DNA from: Blastobasis lacticolella
Taxonomy: Eukaryota > Arthropoda > Insecta > Lepidoptera > Blastobasidae
Assembly (NCBI GenBank): GCA_905147135.1
Contig: LR990041.1
Location: forward strand, 10,663,907 to 10,727,906
Direction of reading: 5' to 3'
Length of the DNA stretch: 64,000 nucleotides
A program made the translations under genes and the position numbers. Shown piece after piece: positions 22,301 to 31,053 of the stretch (within the stretch, counting starts at the first letter, position 1; each line of letters opens with the position of its first letter). The notes below the pieces were generated by a model, which ran no database searches, was not told where the DNA came from, and saw only the letters and a list, made by a program, of their open reading frames with translations.

Positions 22301-23280
22301 GGGGGGGGGGGTGTGGTCTGTAAAGGTATCAAAATATTGCATGTTCGCGCATAATTTCAGAGGGTATGGGTATGTGTATGGAAGATGTGAGATAGGTGTA
22401 GGATAGTGGTAGGACGCCACGCAAACGAATTCGCGCTGGGCCCACTAGTAGGGGGATAAAGGCAGAGGTATGATCACATCAATGAAACTCTTCCAGATTG
22501 TGACGGTGGAGCTGAACCGCGGGTGGAACAGCCGGCTGGGGTTCAGCGTGCAGAGCCACCCGGAGTCCGGCCAGAGCTACATCTCAGCTGTGTACAACGA
22601 CAGCGTGGCTGCGCGGGACGGCCGCTTGCGGCGCGGCGACGTCATCCTACAGGTGAGCACCTGGATGTGTAGTATTGTAAAGTATTTTATTTGAATCGAT
22701 TCCGATATATTCATGCGAAATTTTGTCTAGATCAAACTTCGTCTAAAAAAATAATAGGTAAACGACATTCAGTCGACTGAATGTGCAGGTTTCATCGCGA
22801 TGTTTTCCCTCACTGTATGGCCATCGGTTAGTTTTTAACTACGTACATAACTCAGAAAAGAGTCAAGATCCAACATCGTCTAATTTATACTAATCTCTGG
22901 TTCGTATTGAAATTAAACAAACAATTGTTTTGTTTAAATTTAATGCGCATAAATTGAATGATTATTCTTAATAGAGAATTTATTCAAAGAAATACATATT
23001 CCACACATTATGTAGATATTATATGCCGATTTTTATAACATTTTCTCTTATCTCATCATATCATCACAGCCCATAACAGACCACTGCAGGACTTAAGGCC
23101 TTTCTCACGAAAGGGGAATCACATTGCCCTGCCCTTACATTTTCTTACATATCATTCCCTAATTTCCAGGTGAACGACGAGAATGTGACATCAATGAAGA
23201 CACCAGAAGTAATAGATCTGCTGCGGTTGCTGCGAGGGTCCATCTGCATCACCGTGCTTCGGCCGCCAAATGCTCAATGA
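1164..23280 (+). CDS. PTPN13/FRMPD2-like multi-PDZ scaffold protein, C-terminal part (10 exons)
   Basis: Joined exons: 1164-1351, 8270-8448, 12157-12298, 14849-15001, 19073-19257, 19561-19703, 20984-21232, 21313-21485, 22497-22652, 23170-23280. All introns are GT..AG and the phases agree, giving about 558 residues before TGA; the 5' end lies before the window. PDZ-a covers residues 3-82 (loop GLGMSV), PDZ-b 170-251 (loop SLGFTL), PDZ-c 471-555 (loop RLGFSV). Between b and c is a charged, Ser/Pro-rich linker with a PPPPVPPAKP motif that could bind SH3 domains. From remembered family sequences, PDZ-b reads like the PTPN13 domain containing SLGFTVTKG and KVNDTDVTNMTH, and PDZ-a like the one ending in LLLCRPP. 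PDZ domains bind C-terminal peptides, so the product is inferred to be a cortical or junctional adaptor. Unlike PTPN13 there is no phosphatase domain after the last PDZ. Big bang-type or FRMPD2-type naming is possible; orthology to one named gene is not settled. Confidence 0.85.
2250..2323. repeat. Perfect 27-bp inverted repeat, 20-base loop
   Basis: The arms are 2250-2276 and 2297-2323, starting ACCCAAAGAGATTGG and ending CCAATCTCTTTGGGT. No mismatch was found. There is no target-site duplication and no match to the TIR families in the window. Confidence 0.9.
3178..3418. mobile_element. MITE, family A copy 1
   Basis: Its ends are inverted repeats of the type GCGCTTATTACATTTGGCT, and internal TAAGGTCCATTT / AAATGGACCTTA segments also pair. 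A second copy lies at 30,448-30,713. No protein is encoded. Confidence 0.75.
4800..5493 (-). mobile_element. 5'-truncated R1-like non-LTR retrotransposon
   Basis: The insertion is flanked by a 16-bp target-site duplication, TTGTCTGATTGTACCT, at 4784-4799 and 5494-5509. On the - strand it begins inside the ORF2 C-terminus (GCFGKYLHQIARRESSP), continues through the Cys-His knuckle CHHCGAAEDSAQHTLEVC, has a stop near 5115, about 300 bases of 3' UTR and an A-rich tail at 4800-4818. The wording fits the R1 clade as I remember it. It is a dead copy lacking reverse transcriptase and endonuclease domains. Confidence 0.88.
6858..6900. repeat. Perfect 20-bp hairpin, 3-base loop
   Basis: The arms 6858-6877 and 6881-6900 are exact reverse complements (TCGAATATTTCTAAATGTGT) around CCT. 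No TSD or TIR family membership was recognised. Confidence 0.9.
8270..8448 (+). CDS. PDZ gene exon b: end of PDZ-a and proline-rich linker
   Basis: The acceptor is GGTTCGCAG and the donor GTGAGA. The exon is in phase 0 and leaves in phase 2. It starts EALEVLRTAAPRVELRVC, the last helix and strand of PDZ-a, then runs into a Pro/His-rich linker with repeated TPP and PPH. It lies 6.9 kb after the previous exon. Confidence 0.85.
8854..9071 (+). mobile_element. Helitron-like non-autonomous element
   Basis: It begins TCTATACTAATATTATA, has the conserved middle AAAGCTACATTATCAATGAG, and ends AAAGCCACTAG, so it fits the TC..CTAG termini of Helitrons. The family is widespread in Lepidoptera (general knowledge). 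Confidence 0.75.
9626..9842. mobile_element. MITE with GGCTAATTACGTAACTCTG-type ends
   Basis: The left end GGCTAATTACGTAACTCTG and the right end CAGAGTTACGTGATCAGCC form imperfect terminal inverted repeats. A second, nested pair around TCTGTTGCTAACA / TGTTAGCAACAGA makes the element self-complementary. No TSD could be fixed. Confidence 0.7.
11756..12008 (-). mobile_element. tRNA-derived SINE, family S1
   Basis: On the - strand it has a tRNA-like head with box A (CTGAGTGGTTCATGG) and box B (GGTTCGATTCCC), a body ending GATGGCGCTGTGTGAATTTG, and an (ATTT)n tail. Other copies lie at 37,718-37,980 and 57,970-58,568, with a tail fragment at 43,962-44,025. Confidence 0.85.
12157..12298 (+). CDS. 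PDZ gene exon c: Ser/Thr and Arg-rich linker
   Basis: A T-rich tract (12,136-12,150) precedes the acceptor ATGAAG; the donor is GTAAGC. One base completes the split Arg codon. The encoded linker is rich in Ser, Thr and Arg, then acidic and ends VYDIQYG in phase 0. It has no recognisable domain and is supported by phase, splice sites and an open frame, so it is less certain than the PDZ exons. Confidence 0.7.
14056..14276. mobile_element. MITE with nested inverted repeats
   Basis: The outer arms carry CACGTGTCG(A/C)TAG motifs in opposite orientation. Inside, 14105-14124 and 14147-14166 pair with one mismatch (CGAAGTTAGGCGACGTTGCC). CGTTGCC/GGCAACG units recur through the element. Confidence 0.7.
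14698..14811. mobile_element. Short TIR element just before PDZ exon d
   Basis: The ends CGCTGTCCAAATTGGCAA and TTGCCAATAAGGACAGCG form near-matching TIRs with GATCGTGCG / CGCACGACC inside. The right end lies 37 bp before exon d, within the region where branch point and polypyrimidine tract are expected. Confidence 0.75.
14849..15001 (+). CDS. PDZ gene exon d: first half of PDZ-b
   Basis: The acceptor is TTTTCCAG and the donor GTAAGT; the exon is exactly 51 codons in phase 0. It encodes EFDIVMTKVNGSLGFTL and ends SDGRIQPGDRIVA. This is the strongest family match: the PTPN13 counterpart has the same SLGFT loop and the same SDGR..PGDR turn. A short TIR element lies about 40 bp before the acceptor. 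Confidence 0.9.
15648..15840 (-). mobile_element. LINE 3' end with poly-A tail
   Basis: A T-run (15,650-15,662) is followed on the + strand by ACCACTTAGGTGGCAAACAA and GCGGCCTGCCTGATGGTAAG, the tail of a LINE seen from its far strand. The same GCAAGCTTGTTTGCCA wording recurs at 15,903-15,920 and 41,430-41,450. Confidence 0.55.
16720..16835 (-). mobile_element. RTE-type LINE ORF C-terminal fragment
   Basis: The - strand reads GLRHEDAEDRAKWRRLSRKA then DPGRGRE and a stop, the end of RTE-like ORFs as remembered. A related, more decayed copy is at 31,540-31,640. Confidence 0.65.
17581..17824. mobile_element. TIR element with CAAGAAAA ends
   Basis: The left end ACAAGAAAAGCTTCATTTTG pairs imperfectly with the right end CAACGTGAAATTTTTCTTG. 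The right end recurs alone at 40,226-40,276 (CTACTATCACTACAAAGTGG), showing that it belongs to a dispersed family. Confidence 0.6.
19073..19257 (+). CDS. PDZ gene exon e: second half of PDZ-b
   Basis: The acceptor is AATGACAG and the donor GTAAGC. It starts VNDTPMSNMSHAEAVAFLRA, which directly continues exon d and matches the VNDTDVTNMTH wording of the PTPN13 domain. After the last PDZ strand (VRLRLYRD) the linker begins with SPMSPKEEPTDS and a basic-proline stretch. The exon ends in phase 2. Confidence 0.9.
19561..19703 (+). CDS. PDZ gene exon f: linker
   Basis: The acceptor is CTTTGCCAG and the donor GTGAGT. One base completes an Arg codon; the frame then reads PEAVSMLCDLAARRLTP and a Ser-Pro-Arg-Lys segment (SPCLSPRKFRKLTKD). 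The alternating Ser-Pro pairs next to Arg and Lys look like proline-directed kinase sites (inference). It ends in phase 1. Confidence 0.85.
19704..20983. other. Intron of the PDZ gene with a GC-rich island
   Basis: Most is AT-rich, but 20,285-20,350 is a CpG-rich block (GCGGCGGCCGCGGCCGCAC). It is followed by a CTGACAG|GTGAGAC site (20,376-20,389) that could act as donor or acceptor, and by a long open but phase-incompatible frame to 20,676. An internal promoter or alternative exon is possible but not shown. Confidence 0.4.
20984..21232 (+). CDS. PDZ gene exon g: acidic linker with NPAY motif
   Basis: The acceptor is CATATTTCAG and the donor GTAAGC; phases 1 and 1. The largest linker exon encodes 82 full codons rich in Asp, Glu and Asn, with YELNNLDNDV and a KHTNPAYQSAV segment. 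NPxY-like tyrosine motifs can bind PTB domains (general knowledge; no binding is shown here). Confidence 0.85.
21313..21485 (+). CDS. PDZ gene exon h: linker with polyproline motif
   Basis: An 80-bp intron precedes it, with acceptor ATGTTACAG; the donor is GTAAGG. It encodes CLKKWKGVALSPDNERKIKI and then PPPPVPPAKP, a class II-like SH3 ligand, followed by a charged stretch. It ends in phase 0. A perfect hairpin lies 17 bases after the donor GT begins (21,503-21,542). Confidence 0.85.
21503..21542. repeat. Perfect 18-bp hairpin, 4-base loop, next to a splice donor
   Basis: The arms 21503-21520 and 21525-21542 are exact reverse complements (AAATGATTTCACGCATCG) around AAAT. It begins 17 bases after the first intron base following PDZ exon h. 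Confidence 0.9.
22299..22447 (+). mobile_element. G-run and Helitron-like 3' end
   Basis: A 13-G run is followed by GTATCAAAATATTGCATGTT, a G/T/A-rich stretch and the terminal block GGTAGGACGCCACGC..GCGCTGGGCCCACTAG. The same blocks recur at 39,470-39,665, 47,520-47,668 and 56,733-56,868. Confidence 0.6.
22497..22652 (+). CDS. PDZ gene exon i: first half of PDZ-c
   Basis: The acceptor is CTCTTCCAG and the donor GTGAGC; 52 codons in phase 0. It encodes IVTVELNRGWNSRLGFSV and ends GRLRRGDVILQ. GC content is high at third positions compared with the AT-rich introns. It breaks the domain at the same residue as exon d does in PDZ-b. Confidence 0.9.
22653..23169. other. Last intron of the PDZ gene
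   Basis: At 22,768-22,865 it shares ATTCAGTCGACTGAATGTG and a GTACATAACTCAGAAAAGAG segment with the SINE-like unit near 28,550-28,650. At 23,050-23,125 lies a LINE tail fragment (CATAACAGACCACTGCAGGA). Confidence 0.5.
23170..23280 (+). CDS. PDZ gene exon j: end of PDZ-c and stop codon
   Basis: The acceptor is AATTTCCAG. It encodes VNDENVTSMKTPEVIDLLRL, the remaining strand and helix of PDZ-c, then ends in RPPNAQ and TGA at 23278-23280. The protein therefore ends three residues or so after the PDZ fold. No tyrosine-phosphatase exon with an HCSAG-type active site was seen downstream. Confidence 0.9.
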   Translation: MNDENVTSMKTPEVIDLLRLLRGSICITVLRPPNAQ

Positions 23281-23660
23281 TGGAAAGACTGAAGCTGGAA
23301 CTGAACAGTGAACGAATGAATTCACTCGGTCGCAGAACGCGGCAGAGAGGGAATGGAACGAAACCGAAAAGAAATGACGCCAGTCATTTAAACAGAGACG
23401 GCACAGTTAATCTGCTAGCTACAGAACAGTTTTCTTTGGAAATGGAGTAGCGGTAGGAATTACTAGAAGAATGAATGAATAGGAAAGCAAATTACGCGAA
23501 TGTTAGAGGGATTGGAAGGAAAATGTAGGATTATTCGGAACTGACGACAATGAATTTTAAATACCCAGACTTAATAAACTACTTACATTGAAAAATATTG
23601 TATTATATTGTTCCTAAATTTAATATTAAAATTGTTAATAAAGTGACCCTAGTGCACTCG
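23281..23660 (+). terminator. 3' UTR with candidate polyadenylation signals
   Basis: After the TGA the sequence turns AT-rich. AATAAA hexamers stand at 23573-23578 and 23637-23642, 293 and 357 bases after the stop; either could end the PDZ transcript. A further AATAAA-like run lies near 24,100. Choice between them cannot be made from sequence alone. Confidence 0.55.
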
Positions 23661-25446
23661 GCTAAGTAGCCGATCTCCACTGAAATCCGAGACCATACTA
23701 ATACATATAGATAATTTTACCAATGATATTAAATTTCAATCTTTCTAATAATACACATATTTTTACTCTCAATAGATTGGGAGCTTATCTTTATTCAAAG
23801 ACCAACAAGCGCAACGAACTCACAGCATATAAAAAAAGTTAGCAAATTATTTGTAAATACAATATACTTAAAGTACAATTTATGTACACAGCAATCCATA
23901 AAACCTTAAACTTACCTGCAATGCCAGTTTGGTGTGATAATTAGAGATAAAATGTTTATGGATAAAGTCCAACAGTGGACTTACTTATAAGATAGTCATG
24001 TCATGTCAAATCTAGCTGTCAATGATGAAAAGATACACAGTCTGTGTTTGTATATAATTATGTATTTAATTGGAATTATTATGTAATACATTACAAATAA
24101 AAATACAGAAGAAAGATAATCTAGCATTCCAGGAAATATCTAGTATTTTTGTAAATAGTTTACGATATATATATAATGTCTACTAATTTTAGTCATATTT
24201 ACCAAGAATGTAACTGAAAGTAGGTATGTAAGTATTTACATTTTTAAATAGAATGGTTTCCTGGTGCTTAGTCAAGAAAGGTTGCTGAATAAAAATGTAT
24301 GAAAACTTTATTTCAAAAAACCATTACAGTAGGTGTTATACCTAAGCAAACAATTTAGCGTGATTCATAAAGATTTTTACTCTGTCAAAGTACGAGTGGA
24401 TAACAATGCTGTCGTCTGCAAGCACATTGCTTATATTGTATGTATATCTCATGTGGAATATATTAGATGAACTGCAGTCCATAGGTAATGTGAAAAAGTC
24501 CTAATACTGTACCATAACACAAACACACCCAATGCACATTACGTATGTAATAGAATAAAATTCCATAGAGAGTATCCGTAAACTACGTGACTTCAATTTG
24601 CCCTTTTTATCCCCCTCTCCCCGCCTCCCCTCACGTAGCCCACCATGGCATTTGCTTTCCTCCCTCCCTCAGTTGACTTTTTTGCTGTTTTCAGTTGCGT
24701 TTAGGATTACGAGTACAATTATAACATGGAATCATTCAAAAGGCGTTGCTGATGTCCATAGGCGGCGGTGGCCGTGGCTTTTCATCAGGTGGCCTGCCTA
24801 TTTGTCTACCGTATAACATAAAAACAAGTACCTAATACGACAAAAAATTGCTGTGGTACTGTTTTAACAATTGTAAATCTGCGGAAGTTACAAATAGTGG
24901 CTGTAACCACTCCTGCGAATCAGTTATAAAAATAAGTTGTATTAAAAACTTTCCTCAACCAAATTTTACGCTATTTTCTCTCAATATGATAAATAATGAA
25001 TAAAAATTCGTTACTCAGGCTTCAACCCCTCCTCCCCTCCACGTAACCCAATATAGCTTGTTACGCCACCCCCCACTAAGCAAGCTACGTGGTTTTTGGA
25101 TGCTTCCATACTGCCTATGGCCAGTTTTGGTCGAAACCACTAGTAGAGTAAGAGTTAAGTAAGAAATAATTGCTTCCAAAATAACACATAAACTATAATT
25201 CATCCCGATATTCAGTGTAATTCCCGCGAGAGCGGATCCTCACGTAATAATCGAATTTTACGCGAACGAAACGGCAAAAGCTTGTCTTTTATAAATAGCT
25301 TTCATCACTCATAGGCTACGAATTTATTGTTATAGTACCACATGCATGCCGCGTGTATTACTTTATTAGTTTGAAACACTTTTAAAGTCTATCACCAACA
25401 CATGTACCATTTCCATTGCTACGCCTTCAGTAGACGCGTAGTCGCA

Positions 25447-25612
25447 CTATGATATATCCGACAGCAGCCGTACCGCCGATCTCCGATAGCACTCCGCCAT
25501 CTTACTACAATTGAGTGTGGATCAGAGCCAGAGCTATCTTGCTGCGATTGGTTTAAACTCAATTGCATCAAGATGGCGGCTTACAATCGGATATAAGCGG
25601 TACCACTGCAGG
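25447..25612. mobile_element. MITE with GCCATCTT inverted repeats
   Basis: CGCCATCTTACTACAATTGAG pairs with CTCAATTGCATCAAGATGGCG apart from a few bases, and TATATCCGA with TCGGATATA further out. The centre TCTTGCTGCGATTGGT (25537-25552) recurs exactly at 54,023-54,038 in another inverted-repeat element. Confidence 0.65.
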
Positions 25613-27691
25613 TACATAATTAGACAGTTACCGCATACCGGGATCACCTATCTCATAGTAAGACCTTATCTTTCGATATTAAAAACTAGCCTTCCGTATT
25701 TACCTAACTTACCTAAGTCACGGACTTGTGCCTAAGTATAAGTGAATATATTTTTAAAAAGTGTATTTAATATAGCCTACTTACCTTAAAATGCCATAAA
25801 TAGGACCATGCAAAAAGAAATCGAAGAATCAAACTATTGGACAGGCATTTTCTATTACGATGTTCTACCGACGACTGTACATAAAAATTCTAATATGTCG
25901 TCGCAATTGTTTCGTAGATAGGATATAATAGTGTATGCTATTGACGACAACTATATTTTACTTCCATAAGAAATCTAGTCACATTGATATCACATTAGTC
26001 CTTTATAGTTGAGTTACACACGCCTATTAATAAGTACTTTAATGTTATTATAACAAATTGTAAAATAGTTTATGGATATTATAATCTCACAGTATATAAT
26101 GTTGTCAACTCAAGAGATTTTATAGACAAATCAACTCAAAATTCAAACTATTTTAATAATAAAACTTTAGGTGTAAGTTGGTGCGGATAACATGTAACGG
26201 TGCTAAGTGTTAGCCTGTTTCACTGTGACATTGATAATAATGCAATTTTAGTCAGTCTTATTGGAAGAAATCCATTTTGAACACTCACCTACGTTTTGAT
26301 CGCCATTAAAAAACATACTCAATTGTTCCTAATTTGTTACGGCTGACTTAAATTGCTATTATGAAAGCCTAGGTAGTAATACCGTTGGAAGAGGTGAACG
26401 AAATGAATGTAAATATAATACCTACCATCGCCCTTCGGTAAAGATAGGTAACGTGTAACAGAAGGAAATAATAATGCTCCTAAACTACCTTTGAACGAAT
26501 GAAAAACTGATATTCTAAATATATTGTGATGGATTTGTGTTAGATTGTAACTGAGTAACATACACTAGGCGAAATAGATTCGCAGCACACTATTGTATTA
26601 AAATAATGATATTAGGTGGAAGTAGTGGGTCAGAATTAGGTACCTATAATAAGTTTCGTTTGCGAAGAATCTGTGGCTTTTAAAAGGCGAAGTTAAAAGA
26701 ATAAACTGATCTCAAAATTAGTAGAGTACCGTTTATTTATAGTTTCGCACAATTTCGTGTAAGTAAAAGTTTGGGAAAGACGATTTTTTTTTTAAACGAG
26801 ATACACCTAATCCGTCATTCATGAGTTTGTGAACGATGGGTGGTTAGAAAGTTATAACCATAGGCTAGTCCGACTCTAGACTCCATTCTCCGAAACATAT
26901 ATTGATTTGATTTTATACGAGTGCGCGTCGACTTATGTCGTTTAACTGTATACGTAAACGTAGGTAACATCTTACGTAGTTCCAACGACCACTCTTCAAA
27001 TACATCCGCGTACGTAAAATGCATACTCCCAACGTGAATGTGCACTTTTATTTGCGTGGTGAAGAATTATTTTTGGTGCTCAATGTTTTGTGGGGTTCGC
27101 AGCACAGTGCTTGCTAGTCTAACGTAAGTATGCCTTATTGTCTGGCCCGTAGAAGTTATCAGAAATTATTTATGAAATGACGACACAATGTGTCAGTTGC
27201 AATATTAAACAAATGTATTATATATTAGATTATTATGTTATAATTATGTGAATAAAAGATAATTATGATTTAACTAAAGCTTTTATTTTTATCCCAGATT
27301 TTACTCTTTTTATTTATATGATTCACCCACTACCTACTTATAATCTCACGTACCGTTCTCTACGGTCGTCCGTTTTTGTCCATTTCCTAAGTCGTCCCCT
27401 TCCGAATTCGTCCATTTCTGCAATGTCCTTTTCCGAAAGTGACCTTTTTCAAATTCCCAAGTCGTCCACTTTCAGAAGAGTCCTTTTCCTTTGCTTCATT
27501 TTAAGAAAATGACGTCTGTAAACCAGAAAATTGGCAAATAAAGTTTTGGCAAGCAGTCTAAACTCGTGCCCATTGCCCAATTCGGTTACATGTCTTGATG
27601 GATAAGACCGTTGATTAAGACTGGGCTTGATTATATACATATACATACATTGAGATTACATCGTTTTAATAAAAAAATGCGCCTGGATTCT

Positions 27692-27733
27692 GCTCCAAAG
27701 TTCCATTTTGCTCCAAAGTTCCATTTTGCTCCC
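27692..27733. repeat. Short tandem duplication
   Basis: The unit TTCCATTTTGCTCCAAAG is present about twice in a row, then a diverged third start. Its open reading frame is short and not taken as a gene. Confidence 0.7.
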
Positions 27734-28544
27734 GAGCTTTACATAACGTCAATGGTTTTCCTCCTTAGTTTATATACGTACTCTACCTACAGCTCTTTAA
27801 ACTTTCAGAGTTCAGAGCATTTCACTGTTCTCAATGTTACACCATCCATACTAAGTTTCTAAAGACTGTGGGTACACGTTCTCCTATCTCCAGATTGATT
27901 TCGCAGCCTCTAACAGGATCGACCCACGTATTCATCAACATAATTTCAGCTGCAGGACGTCCACTGATAAACATAGCATACCCACACTTGCTTTTATATT
28001 TCTTTAACAATTTCACATTGTGATTGAAGATCATACATAGTTTAATTAAGGAGTTTATCGTATATATAACTCAACAAAAGACGCTGCAGTTCATGTTCAG
28101 TCTGACTGTTGATTGTAAAGAACGCCTCACACCCAACAGTATGGCATCTCAGTCATATTCTCAAGCTTTGATGCAGCAAATTGACGGCAACAACGTTTAT
28201 CCAGACATCTGCAAAATCACTGACAATGCGTTTTTAACAACTTTGTAAATGGAAAACCACCGCGCATATGTTTCATTTTTTATTCGACCCAGAAAATGAG
28301 TTATTCTACTTTTTTTAGAATCTCTGGCCGGGTTGTGTAATGTAACCGAAACCATCGCAAACTCCATTTATACGAAGATAGCTTTCTGGTAGTTATCTAT
28401 TTTGTGGCCTTTCGGAGGTACTAACTGGTTCACCTTGACCATCATCCAGGATTTGGTAGATCGGGGTAACTATAGTGGAGCGACCGCCATCTGGCCACTG
28501 TAGCCCAGCTGCCAGGGCAATCTGAACAGATAGGATCATGGTAA

Positions 28545-28735
28545 CACATTCAGTCACCTGAATGTGGAGGTTTCATTGCGTTTTTCCCCTCGCCGTAAAA
28601 GCAACGGTCAGTGTTTAACTAATGTACATAACTGAGGAAAGAGTCATTGGTGCATGGCCGCAGTAGGATTCGAACCCGGTACCTCTCCCTTACATGTCGG
28701 ATAACCCTAACCGGTCGGTCACCAACGCTCCGGTA
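28545..28735 (-). mobile_element. tRNA-like SINE, family S2
   Basis: The - strand has a box B (GGTTCGAATCC, + strand GGATTCGAACC at 28,668) near the head at 28,735 and a body containing ACATTCAGGTGACTGAATGTG. A body fragment lies at 22,768-22,865. Confidence 0.6.
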
Positions 28736-28791
28736 CAGGTAGAGTACATCAGGTGAAAAACAAAAGAGAAAACTCAATTTGTTGATATATG

Positions 28792-28856
28792 GCGGCTATG
28801 GGATTCGAATCCGGTACATCTCGCTTGCGAGTCCTTTACCACTAGGCCGCCGACAC
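28792..28856 (-). mobile_element. tRNA-like head of a second S2-type SINE
   Basis: The - strand reads GGCGGCCTAGTGGTAAAGGA (box A) then GGATTCGAATCCCATAG (box B), spaced as in a tRNA. No matching acceptor stem or 3' end was seen, so it is a SINE head, not a tRNA gene. Confidence 0.6.
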
Positions 28857-29104
28857 TCCCCATCTCCCTATCTGGTTTACCTAATACCAAAAATTTTCAC
28901 CACGGTACCACAATGTTCACAACGTTGAAGGACATGTGGGTACCTACAACAAATGGATAAAGTTACACATGCATCATAACATAACCAATCTCCGTGACAA
29001 CAACGGTTCCCGCATAGGCATAACCATCGATCCACGACGGCTACAGGTTACCATCAACACGATTGCCACTTGCAACCTATACTTAGTTGCCGCCAGTACC
29101 TACG

Positions 29105-29225
29105 CTAAGCGGTCAACAATTGTAGTCCGAAAATACGGATACTTTTGCTGGGACTGTCATGCTTTGTCAGCGCTTCCCATGTCTCGCAGCCATAGAGCAT
29201 TATTAATGCTATAAGATATAAATTC
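29105..29225 (-). mobile_element. RTE-type LINE fragment
   Basis: The - strand encodes MLYGCETWEALTKHD, the LYGCETW motif found near the end of RTE-like ORFs. The flanking open frame is chance or decayed sequence. Confidence 0.55.
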
Positions 29226-29595
29226 AGATATATAATGAGGCTGTAATAATTGATCTTTATCACATTTAAAACTCCTAACAGTCCACTCGAGTCTCTTTCG
29301 AGGGCTCTGTCTGGAGTCTGGAGGGCTTTACCATAACCTCCACGTTGGCAGGCGAATTGGAGATCGCAAAGTTTAAAAACACAAAAGAAAACGCTGCTGC
29401 CTAGTTTCTGTTCCAAGACATTCATATTGCCTTTACAAAACCCTTCAGTTGCAGTTTGTGTAAGTCTACTCTGACGAACGTCTACGGACACCACTCGGTC
29501 ATTATGGATCTTCATAAAATTTAATAGAGTATTTGATTTTAAGATCGTCATTTTAAAAACTTGCAACAGAAGTTGGTAGGTATTCCATTGTCTGC

Positions 29596-29675
29596 CTAGG
29601 GAGGTCCATCTATAAGTAAGAAAGAAAACATTTATTGCTCGTAGACACCACAACACGAAAAATATATACAAAAAA
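29596..29675 (-). mobile_element. LINE 3' tail, copy 1
   Basis: AAGAAAGAAAACATTTATTG and CGTAGACACCAC are shared with 31,664-31,712. The A-rich strand and spacing suggest a shared 3' end of one LINE family. Confidence 0.5.
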
Positions 29676-30447
29676 ACAAAGAACTAATTATGAACTAAGC
29701 GTACATAACATTTAAATAAAAATGGTGTTAGAAAAAAACATAAACAGAGAAACATCACAGAGATCTCACAGTACACGCGGGCGCACAAGGGTTCAACTTC
29801 CTACTGACAACATTTGAGTTGAGTGGCGATCGGCAGCGGCCATCGGCACTAATGTGACCGTCAACATGAACAAAATTGACCAATCGCAGAGAGGCCACTT
29901 CACTTAGCAAGGAGCCGCGGTCAAAATTGGCTTACTTCGCATAGTAACCCTACCTTACAGACAAGTATGGTTTATGAATATAGGTGTGAGATAGATTGAG
30001 GCTAGCGATGGAGGAACGACTTAAATTTTACCCTGCCGCAGGGTATTTGTCACAGTTACTATTACACAATTTCACACAAATTGTTATGTATTTATGGCTA
30101 AATTTGTAGTCCTATTCCACTCATCAACTCAACTTGGATCAACTCACATGAACCGAGCAAATGAAGTCTCGGACTCCAGTCCTGGTAAGCATCTGTAGGG
30201 TACGGTAACAGTCGTAGAGACCTGGGTTCCACATACTCGTTTACCAAATTGTCGTGGAAACTGTTTCACATTTTCAGACGCATTTATGGAGCTAGACCAC
30301 CCCATCATCATCATCTCAGCCATAAGAGGTAGCAGTAGCTAAACATAAGTCCTTCCACACAGATCGACTCCGCGTCTCTTGCATCCATCCATGACTTTTG
30401 TCCTCTACCTTCGTAACCGTAATTTAAGATATTTTCTTTTGGTTTAG

Positions 30448-30713
30448 CCGCTTATTACATTTAGCTGAATTCAGTCGTCTAAATTCAGAAGCAAAAAGTG
30501 TGAGAGCAAATCAAAGTGGAATGTATTGCTTATAAAATAAGGTCCATTTTTATATCACGCCTTGTGAAAAGCAGAGCGACGCCTGACGTAATATAAGTGA
30601 TACCAAAATGAACCTTAGTAAATGACCTTAGTAAATACATTCTCCTTTTATTTGCTCTCAAGCTTTTTGCTTCTGAATTTAGACGACTAAATTTAGCCAA
30701 ATGTAATAAGCGC
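30448..30713. mobile_element. MITE, family A copy 2
   Basis: It shares ends and interior (TAATAAGCGC, TTCTGAATTTAG, AAGGTCCATTT) with the copy at 3,178-3,418, including the TTTTTGCTTCTGAATTTAG subterminal segment present in both orientations. The copies differ by small indels and substitutions. Confidence 0.75.
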
Positions 30714-30944
30714 ATTACTCTTATTCTTACTTTAAATTACTTGTGCCATGAAAGGAGCCAAAACACCACGCCAGGGTTACTTAGATTTCAGTACCTATTC
30801 ACGTGTTGCCTGTCCCATTCTGCAAAATAACGTTACTTTAATGAGTCATACGCTCGTATGACGCTGATTTTCTTAAAAGTATTGCCATACACCTCTACGA
30901 ACGGTTACCCGCCCATTCTGTTTTAACGTTACTTTTAACAAGTC

Positions 30945-31053
30945 GCCGTGGCATATGGTCGGTTCCGGTCAGCGGCGTGCAGCCGGCCGTCGCGGCTCGC
31001 TGCGCGGGCGCGGGTGCGGTGAAAGATGTGTAGGCGGCAGGCCGTAGGGTCTG
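30945..31053 (+). promoter_or_regulatory. GC-rich block with strong splice donor: possible alternative first exon
   Basis: About 100 bases of CpG-rich sequence (including GCGCGGGCGCGGG) end at CTG|GTAAGTAA after 31053. This is what an untranslated first exon looks like in this genome. It lies 1.5 kb before the similar block at 32.5 kb and could serve Cad87A or an unseen transcript. No coding frame is claimed. Confidence 0.35.

Larger units (their letters stand above)
21486..22496. other. Intron of the PDZ gene (1.0 kb)
   Basis: It holds the hairpin at 21,503-21,542, a run of 13 G (22,299-22,311) and a Helitron-like 3' end (22,320-22,447) ending in CCCACTAG. Confidence 0.6.
23661..30944. other. 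Region between the PDZ gene and the first GC-rich block
   Basis: No intact gene was recognised in 7.3 kb. Contents: a MITE (25,447-25,612), a short tandem duplication (27,692-27,733), two tRNA-like SINE heads (28,545-28,735 and 28,792-28,856), an RTE fragment (29,105-29,225), a LINE tail (29,600-29,670) and MITE family A copy 2. The remaining AT-rich parts show nothing I can support. Confidence 0.5.

Noticed and set aside
28792..28856. A genuine tRNA gene
   Set aside because: Box A and box B are present, but no paired acceptor stem or 3' terminator T-run was found; the same heads occur in SINE contexts.
29105..29671. 188-codon - strand frame as a host gene
   Set aside because: Only its end is recognisable and that is RTE LINE sequence; the rest has no domain and overlaps repeat tails.
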